Source of the DNA: Lachnospiraceae bacterium UBA7143
GTDB taxonomy: Bacteria > Bacillota > Clostridia > Lachnospirales > Lachnospiraceae
Length of the DNA stretch: 64,000 nt
Reading direction: 5' to 3'
Assembly (NCBI GenBank): GCA_002491905.1
Contig: DKWV01000001.1
Coordinates: 229,590 to 293,589 of the forward strand
The notes beneath the pieces were generated by a model. That model had not been told where the DNA came from, ran no database searches, and saw only the letters and a program-made list of their open reading frames with translations. Position numbers and translations under genes: made by a program. Of this stretch, positions 58,161 through 64,000 are shown piece after piece (the stretch's first letter is position 1; each line of letters opens with the position of its first letter).

Positions 58161-59636
58161 TCATATATAATCACTCATCATATCATCAAATTCGCCTGTA
58201 TTGTGTTTTTCATCCATGTTTTTTATTGATAATCCGAAAAAATCTCTATATGCTTCAACAAATTTCCTATTAAACATGAATCTACTACAAATGATTTGAT
58301 CTGATAAGTTTAATTGCTTCAATATCCTAATCCTGCAAAATTCTTTATAACAACAATTTGCTGCTTCAGTTTGTTCTAAATTCATAACTGGAGAAATTTC
58401 TTTAGAAGCATGTGTGTAAGCATTTCTATCATTAATAATATTACTTAATTGCATATTAAAACTTTCAACATTCTCTACACCTGACAATATCGACACACTT
58501 TCCTTGGTAAGTTCTACAAGACAAGTTCTAAATTTATCTCCATTGTTAAAACAATAGCTATCAATAAATTCCCGATCTTCTTGATTTTCAAGATGCTTTT
58601 TTATTTTCTTTTTCCTTTTCTCGAAATTTCTTTTTTCTTCATCAGAGACCGCAGTACGCATAATTCCTTCTATCATCTGCATTATCTTCAAAAATTTATT
58701 ATAGGTAACAATTTCTATTTCCTCATCCAACAATACTTGTTTATAACTTTCCATTGCTAACAGATTATCTTTTACTAATCCTGCAAAAATCTCAAATACA
58801 TCTTTTTCAATATTTTTCCAGTCACTTAATTTAAATATACTTTTTCGAGGATACCATTTTGAGTCAAACCCATTATATAGCCCCTTTAATTTTTGCTTCG
58901 GGTAATTGCACAACCCCAAATATTCAAAACTACATTTGTCATTTTCCATTATTATATCAAGTGCAGTGATGGTTTCCCCGCTTAAAACTTCAAAGAAAAG
59001 CACAAGCATACGGATTTTTTCTTTTAAATCTTCAATACTTTCAAGTTTCGCGGCAAAATAGTTCAATCGCCCTTGCATAGAAAAAACATAATCATCATTT
59101 TTTTTATAAATATACGGCGTAACAAAACAAGAATAACCACCATCAAATTTCATCGTCTTTGTATCGTCAGCAATAGTTCCCTCCTTAAACAGCCACTCCG
59201 AACCCATATTGTCAATTTTATAGGGATATAATCCAAAAAGTTGAAATGTATCTGTAAATTGACACGAAAACCCATTAAAGAGCAATACATTATTCTCTTC
59301 CACAGCATATTCTGTTCCTGCAAAAACATCTGATATCCTCAAACAGATTTGTACCTTATTATCAATGCCCTCATTTGTTTTTTGCAAAGAAAACTTTGAC
59401 TCAACAATTGCATTCCCCCTTAATGTGAAACAAGCATTTGGAGCCTTGGCACGTATTATAAGCTCTTTCAAATATTTGATTTTATGGTAAAATTCTTTCT
59501 TTACATCTATTATCTCAAGCATTGCAACATAATGCTCGTCTAAAGAAAATGTTGCTCTATATGAGCATCCTATTTCTCCAATAGACATTACTTCACAACT
59601 TACGTGCATATTTGCATACAACTTCTTATGACGCAT
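58161..59636 (-). CDS. ApeA-like HEPN-domain protein (probable abortive-infection RNase)
   Basis: A 491-residue protein. The C-terminal part carries the HEPN RX4H motif in IINDRNAYTHASKE (Arg404, His409) within an all-helical region, as in ApeA-type anti-phage effectors, where this site cleaves RNA. The first 300 residues are rich in beta strands (CSYRATFSLDEHYVAML, CFTLRGNAIVESKFSL), resembling the ApeA N-terminal domain. Base composition is very A+T-rich, unlike the glycan locus. ATG at 59636 has GGAGG ten bases upstream. It stands alone, without an obvious antitoxin partner. The function is inferred from the motif and the defence setting. Confidence 0.72.
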   Translation of the reverse strand: MRHKKLYANMHVSCEVMSIGEIGCSYRATFSLDEHYVAMLEIIDVKKEFYHKIKYLKELIIRAKAPNACFTLRGNAIVESKFSLQKTNEGIDNKVQICLRISDVFAGTEYAVEENNVLLFNGFSCQFTDTFQLFGLYPYKIDNMGSEWLFKEGTIADDTKTMKFDGGYSCFVTPYIYKKNDDYVFSMQGRLNYFAAKLESIEDLKEKIRMLVLFFEVLSGETITALDIIMENDKCSFEYLGLCNYPKQKLKGLYNGFDSKWYPRKSIFKLSDWKNIEKDVFEIFAGLVKDNLLAMESYKQVLLDEEIEIVTYNKFLKIMQMIEGIMRTAVSDEEKRNFEKRKKKIKKHLENQEDREFIDSYCFNNGDKFRTCLVELTKESVSILSGVENVESFNMQLSNIINDRNAYTHASKEISPVMNLEQTEAANCCYKEFCRIRILKQLNLSDQIICSRFMFNRKFVEAYRDFFGLSIKNMDEKHNTGEFDDMMSDYI

Positions 59637-59877
59637 ATATTATATTCCTCCATAAACAGCCCAATAATATCAATTTTATTTTCTTTGTACGCACATCTAC
59701 ATAAATCATCTATCGTGTCTTCGCTCTTTACTTCAACAAGATACAAATCATAATATCACTTATTATCACATAGATATTACTCCCGGCATTTTCTAAGTAA
59801 CCTGTACATCCCTATTTCTTTTCATCAATTTAATTCAAATGTAGTCGTTATTTACTAAGCTTTTTGAATCCTAATCT
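59637..59877. other. A+T-rich gap between HEPN and DUF2971 genes
   Basis: A 241-base gap. The minus strand has an open frame of about 48 codons from a TTG near 59755 into the HEPN gene start (YLVEVKSEDTIDDLCRCAYK), protein-like in composition but without a ribosome site. It could be a small gene, a remnant or chance. No hairpin or clear promoter is seen. Confidence 0.3.
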
Positions 59878-60996
59878 TCATAATTTTTGTTTTACAGGCT
59901 TCAATTTGTAAATTTGTGATTTATTGAGTTCCATTTTATAGCATTCAATCCCTTTTTCTCTGGCAATATCTTTAAGTAATTTTTCATTTATACTACTAAT
60001 TTTACGGCCCAAATAAACAGCAACTGAATTTTTATTTACATATGAATGTGCCTCATTAAAAAAATTCGGTCGGTTATTTGAACAAAATAAACGCCATTCC
60101 TTTTCAGGTTTCCAATCTGATGATTTATGTATGGCTATTTTGGATAACATAGAATTATCAGGGCATGGCATTACTGTGTTTATCCATTGTGAATTATTGA
60201 TAAAACCGCATTTACATAAAATATCTGATAGTAGCCAATATTGGAACATATAAATTGCAAATTCTGTTGCATCATATCTCTTATTTTTGTATATCATTGG
60301 ATATATATAGCATTGCATTGGATAAAAACATTCTTTTCCTAATCGAGGACACTCAGGACAATTATTAAGCCTCCCATTACTAAAATCATATCCTAACGCA
60401 AATCCTGTTCCATTTGCCGCATAGTGTCCCCACATCATTGCAGAATTAATATTTTCGCTAAAACACGCAAATTTTACTCCCCGCTGTATTAGCGAAGTTA
60501 CCATCTCCAATTTTTCAAACAAATTATCTTGTATATATTGTTTGAAATCAAATGTAAACTTCCTTATATCCTCACAAGGCAATTGTCGGATCATTTTAAA
60601 GCGTTGTTCTATCTCTTCTTCTGGTAACGGCAATAAATTCTTCACTAACTCTGGAGTATTTTGCATACTCTTCAAATAATTTAATATTCTAAAATCAAAC
60701 TGTTCATCAAGCAATGGTTTCAGCCAATCATTTATTTTCTTATTATCATAGTATAAGCATGTATCATAGTCATCATTGACATCGCTTCCTCTTGATACCC
60801 AAACCTGATCTTTATAAAATGCATCAAAGTTTCTCTCTGAGCATTGACGAAATCGATATAATCGTGAAGGAAGCATATCCTCAACAATATTGCTAATTGG
60901 TTTCAGCAACTGTGTCTGCTGTTCCATTTCCATATTAGATGGGATCTTAATACTTTCCAATACTGTTTCAAATTCAATAATCTTGTTATACTTCAT
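59878..60996 (-). CDS. DUF2971 family protein
   Basis: A 372-residue protein. LPSRLYRFRQCSERNFDAFY, then VWVSRGSDVNDDYDTCLYYD, and later KFACFSENINSAMMWGHYAA with NGTGFALGYDF are the conserved blocks of DUF2971, whose members are abundant in defence islands and mobile regions but lack an agreed reaction. A four-cysteine group in CPECPRLGKECFYPMQC could bind zinc. Codon use and A+T content match the neighbouring HEPN and MmeI-like genes. The ATG at 60996 has only a weak AGAAAG upstream. Function unknown. Confidence 0.8.
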   Translation of the reverse strand: MKYNKIIEFETVLESIKIPSNMEMEQQTQLLKPISNIVEDMLPSRLYRFRQCSERNFDAFYKDQVWVSRGSDVNDDYDTCLYYDNKKINDWLKPLLDEQFDFRILNYLKSMQNTPELVKNLLPLPEEEIEQRFKMIRQLPCEDIRKFTFDFKQYIQDNLFEKLEMVTSLIQRGVKFACFSENINSAMMWGHYAANGTGFALGYDFSNGRLNNCPECPRLGKECFYPMQCYIYPMIYKNKRYDATEFAIYMFQYWLLSDILCKCGFINNSQWINTVMPCPDNSMLSKIAIHKSSDWKPEKEWRLFCSNNRPNFFNEAHSYVNKNSVAVYLGRKISSINEKLLKDIAREKGIECYKMELNKSQIYKLKPVKQKL

Positions 60997-61085
60997 ATCA
61001 CATTTTTTCTTTCTACTATAATTATTATTTAGCCTTCTTCATTTATCTTCAAGTTTTTTTCTAAAATACCAGCATTAACGTCACC

Positions 61086-61124
61086 TTTCAAAAAAGTTGT
61101 GACAATGTCACAACTTTTTTGAAA
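61086..61124. terminator. 39-bp perfect palindrome, probable bidirectional terminator
   Basis: Arms TTTCAAAAAAGTTGTGACA (61086-61104) and its exact complement (61106-61124) around one central base. The stem GTTGTGACA with six A on one side and six T on the other is a rho-independent terminator readable from both strands. It begins three bases beyond the methyltransferase stop, so it most likely ends that transcript; a protein-binding operator is the alternative. Confidence 0.7.
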
Positions 61125-61126
61125 TT

Positions 61127-62785
61127 TTACACCATCGTCAATTGCTGATACAATTTCATTAATTCCGCCACGCAGCTCTCTTCCGTTGTATCTTTTATGG
61201 AAAATCCATATGCCTGCATAACTGCCCTATCATTTTTCTGATGTGCTTTCCTAAGTTCTGACGGCATAGCAAGTTCATCATATAAATCAGCTAGGCTGCT
61301 ATCAGGATATAGGCCCCTTACATCTAATATTGTTTGCGCAGTTTGTTCTATTTTTTTGCGTTGCTCATCTGTAGGATTAGGCCAAGGAAAATTGTTATAA
61401 ACAACATCTTTCGAATAAGTATAATCCGACTTCAAACGAGCTGCAACTGTTCGCATCCAGGCCATATGAACATTTGATGTCAATACGCCAAAATGATATA
61501 TCTCTGCGTCAGGAATAATAAACAGTTTATTTCCAGCTATTACAGAATCGTCTAGATATCCCAACGGAATGTATCTTCTACGTTCTGACGAAACAATCGG
61601 TATGGCAACGAATTTTGCTGGATTTCTTTGCTCCCGAAACAGCATTGGAGTTTCCGCCTTTTTTCGCGCACCTGCATCATTACTTGCCGCCCGCATTTCC
61701 TGCACCGCTCTGACGCGTTTCATTACATGCGGCATATTACGAAGTTGTGAAGGAGAACAATTTACCAACCATAAGCACCACCGCTTTTTATTATTAATAA
61801 ACTCATATCCCATCATATAACGCTTTATAAAAGGAATTGCCTGTGGTTCCTTTGAAATAAATTCGTTATAATCCTTTTCTTCTATTATAAGATTTCCTCC
61901 ATCCATAGCTTGATTGCCCATAGTAATTAGGGGAACATCACATATAGGGGTTTTCCTGCTTAGAATAATAGTATTGTCACCTTCTATTAAATATGGACTT
62001 ATATTAAACACCTTTTTAACGTTGTCTCCCGAAAACAAAAACTTTTTTGTTCGAGGGAGCATCGAAAAGCTGATAATGACAACATGAACCTTTGCTGTAT
62101 TACTCGATTCACTGTCCCAAACAAAAGACCGCCATGCAAAATTAATAGAAATCCTATATTGTCTCAAAAGAAATGACCAAAGATCTCCTGCCATCTGTCC
62201 CTGTGATACTGAATTTGTAGATACAAATGCAACTTCACACTCTGAATCTTGAATATACTCTGCAGCTTTTTTATACCAACAGCATACATAATCAAGTAAT
62301 GCCGGCTTTACTTCCACAAAGACAGTTTTCATATCTTGCTTTTGAGTTTCACTTGCAAATTTGAATCCAACAAATGGTGGATTTCCTATAATATAATTCA
62401 GTTCATGCTTAGAGACAACGCTTTCCCAATCAATCCTTAATGCATTTCCTTCCACTATGTTTGCATATGATTTCAACGGAAGAAAATTAAGGCTCATATG
62501 AACAATATCTTCCGTCTCTTTCATCATCTGGCTCTCTGCAATCCACAATGCAGTCTTGGCAACAGTTACAGCAAAATCATTTATTTCTATTCCATAAAAC
62601 TGACCTATTGACACTTTTATCGGATTAAACGCCTCACCCAATACAATTTGTCCGCCCTGTAATTCATTAATAGTTTCATTTTCCAATCTGCGCAAAGAAA
62701 TGTATGTTTCAGTTAAAAAATTTCCAGAACCACATGCGGGATCAAAAAACTTAGATCCAGCAATCTTTGTCTGGAAAGCCATCAT
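61127..62785 (-). CDS. MmeI-like (type IIL) enzyme, methyltransferase and target-recognition part
   Basis: A 552-residue protein. FFDPACGSGNFLTETYISLR gives SAM-binding motif I (residues 13-24) and IIGNPPFVG gives motif IV NPPF (135-138) of an N6-adenine methyltransferase. The rest, including ALLDYVCCWYKKAAEYI and the ending VVYNNFPWPNPT through ELRKAHQKNDRAVMQAYGFS, is the target-recognition and tail pattern of MmeI-like enzymes, which are normally single chains with an N-terminal nuclease. Here the first ATG overlaps the upstream stop (ATGATGG), and AAGGA lies seven bases before it, so a separate, coupled translation is possible. The domain begins abruptly at motif I, which argues for a broken ancestral fusion. 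Confidence 0.85.
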   Translation of the reverse strand: MMAFQTKIAGSKFFDPACGSGNFLTETYISLRRLENETINELQGGQIVLGEAFNPIKVSIGQFYGIEINDFAVTVAKTALWIAESQMMKETEDIVHMSLNFLPLKSYANIVEGNALRIDWESVVSKHELNYIIGNPPFVGFKFASETQKQDMKTVFVEVKPALLDYVCCWYKKAAEYIQDSECEVAFVSTNSVSQGQMAGDLWSFLLRQYRISINFAWRSFVWDSESSNTAKVHVVIISFSMLPRTKKFLFSGDNVKKVFNISPYLIEGDNTIILSRKTPICDVPLITMGNQAMDGGNLIIEEKDYNEFISKEPQAIPFIKRYMMGYEFINNKKRWCLWLVNCSPSQLRNMPHVMKRVRAVQEMRAASNDAGARKKAETPMLFREQRNPAKFVAIPIVSSERRRYIPLGYLDDSVIAGNKLFIIPDAEIYHFGVLTSNVHMAWMRTVAARLKSDYTYSKDVVYNNFPWPNPTDEQRKKIEQTAQTILDVRGLYPDSSLADLYDELAMPSELRKAHQKNDRAVMQAYGFSIKDTTEESCVAELMKLYQQLTMV

Positions 62786-63927
62786 CTTGCTTTCCTTGTC
62801 CGTTCTACAGTAATCGCTTTGATTTCATCCAATTCATTTCTAAGCTCATTCATAAAAAGCGGATCAATAACCTTATGTATATTTTCAATCGAAGTATAAT
62901 GCATTCCCCCGTTTCTGCGCGTCTCTGGATTTAAGGTACTTTCAAACACTGCACCAAAAATAGTCGGACTTATGTCTGACCAATCAAAGTCTGCACTCGC
63001 TTTATTCAATAATAAACTTTTAATTTCTTCAGTAAAAGGCGGTATCTCTATTGTTTCATCAGCAAATAATCCACCATTCACATACGGAAAGGCTGCAAGT
63101 TTTGGATTATCTTCTGCTAAATATTTATCACGGATTTCTATTGGAGTATCAAGTGTTTTAAACAGTTCCACAAGAGCTTTTCTAATGCCGTTCGCAGGAA
63201 CCTCTTTTAAATAATCGTGAAACATCATATGTGAACCGAAAATGCCCGCGTCCTCTGCATACAAGCAAAAAACGAGGCGTACACATAATGCATTCAAACT
63301 CTTAAATGACTGCTGATCCGGATCTTTATACTGTGCTATCAATTTTTCATAAAGTATTCCAACAATTTCTCCCGCCTTAACAGATATTTCCATCTCTCGG
63401 GAAAGTTCTTTCACATCCTTTCTAAACATAAAGTCAAATAGAGTCAGCTTATCTCTTACCTCTTCAAGCAAGATAATTATCGGAAGTTCATTTGGCTTAT
63501 TCATATCATGGATTTCAAAAGACCTAAAATTACATGTCACAATCCATAATGGCGTTTCATTCGGAATCATCCACTGCGCATAATTACGTGCTTGTTCATA
63601 AGGTGTGCGCATAGCCCCATCAGATTGAAGCATCCGTTTTCCCAAATCTTTATCAATGCTTTTCTGTTCTATCAAGACCCTTGTTTCAGGTATATAGATA
63701 TCAATATATTTAATTTGTTTATCTACTGTTACACGCTTTTCAAAAACAATTTTATGTGTAACATTCTCAATATCTAATACATTACTTAAAAACTCTATCC
63801 AAAACTTTTGACAATCGCTTTTCTCATCCCCGATACCACGCCACTCATTATAGAACTTTGTGGCGGCATAATAAACCTCATACTTATTTTTAACAGTAAA
63901 ATATAAACAATATCTATTGTAAACATT
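62782..63927 (-). pseudogene. MmeI-like enzyme, nuclease and helical part, without an ordinary start codon
   Basis: The frame is open from 63927 to the TGA at 62782 (about 381 codons). It reads KNKYEVYYAATKFYNEW, GDEKSDCQKFWIEFL, then IDIYIPETRVLIEQKS, the D...ExK nuclease core of MmeI-type enzymes, followed by LQSDGAMRTPYEQARNY, PLWIVTCNFRSFEIHDM and GAVFESTLNPETRRNGGMHY. No in-frame ATG, GTG or TTG precedes the TTG at 63675, which falls inside the nuclease core. An ATG at 63926-63924 is in another frame; a one-base slip in the A-run near 63887-63893 would join it. With the second break at 62782-62785 this is probably a decaying gene, or one relying on an unusual start. Confidence 0.75.
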
Positions 63928-64000
63928 CTATCATAAATACAATGTTAAAACACCTATTTTTTTATATTATTGCGATATAGGAAAATTAAAATTTTAAATT
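63928..64000. other. A+T-rich end of the window
   Basis: The last 73 bases are very A+T-rich, with stop codons in the relevant frame at 63928-63933. The region should contain the promoter of the MmeI-like gene, but I see no pair of well-spaced promoter hexamers and no hairpin. Confidence 0.4.

Overview
The window reads as a Clostridia chromosome segment, most likely Lachnospiraceae. The support is AGGAGG-type ribosome sites, regular use of GTG and TTG starts, a wealth of glycosyltransferases, CotH proteins with InlB-like repeats, and DUF6056/DUF5672/DUF2304 proteins. Genus cannot be judged. All protein genes I can support lie on the minus strand, so transcription runs from right to left. I found no tRNA, rRNA, CRISPR array, insertion sequence or phage gene.

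Region 1, about 56.6 kb down to base 1, is one very large cell-surface glycan locus. In the direction of transcription it opens with a dlt-like module (56.6-51.0 kb): SGNH/DltD-like protein, DltA-like adenylating ligase, formyltransferase, acyl carrier protein and MBOAT acyltransferase. Next come a DUF6056 membrane protein, a NodB-like protein, two complete asparagine synthases, a second SGNH protein and a GT4 (50.8-42.2 kb). A third block (41.9-32.4 kb) has a GT2, two GT11-type fucosyltransferase-like enzymes, an ABC exporter, a second DUF6056 protein, DUF5672, GT17 and a Wzy-like polymerase. The initiating phosphoglycosyltransferase (30950-32362) starts a run of GT4, acetyltransferase, GT2 and GT11 genes. 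A good promoter at 26288-26316 then precedes a pyruvyltransferase, Wzx flippase, GH88/GH105 hydrolase, a Wzy with a Wzz-like tail, a WecG/TagA-GT4 fusion, a CotH protein, a radical SAM/SPASM protein, more GT4 enzymes, a GT-D (DUF1792) enzyme, a serine-acetyltransferase-like protein, a second ABC exporter, a GT-C-like/GT2/DUF2304 trio, a second CotH protein, an amidotransferase-less asparagine-synthase-like protein and further glycosyltransferases. No nucleotide-sugar biosynthesis genes are present, so the donors must be made elsewhere. Two ABC exporters, one Wzx and two Wzy-like proteins suggest more than one glycan or a heavily decorated one.

Region 2, 56.6-64.0 kb, is clearly richer in A+T and unrelated in content: an AlbA/Schlafen-type ATP-binding regulator, an ApeA-like HEPN protein, a DUF2971 protein, and an MmeI-like (type IIL) restriction-modification enzyme split into two overlapping reading frames and lacking an ordinary start codon. 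It looks like a horizontally acquired defence patch beside the glycan locus.

Recurrent non-coding structure includes a family of GTACT-containing long hairpins (about 23.4, 50.9 and 52.6 kb; two of them flank the MBOAT gene), a 36-bp duplicated iteron/palindrome in and just after the AlbA gene, and several strong single hairpins. The most interesting biology is the dlt-like module with a built-in formyltransferase, which suggests formyl-aminoacylation of a surface polymer.
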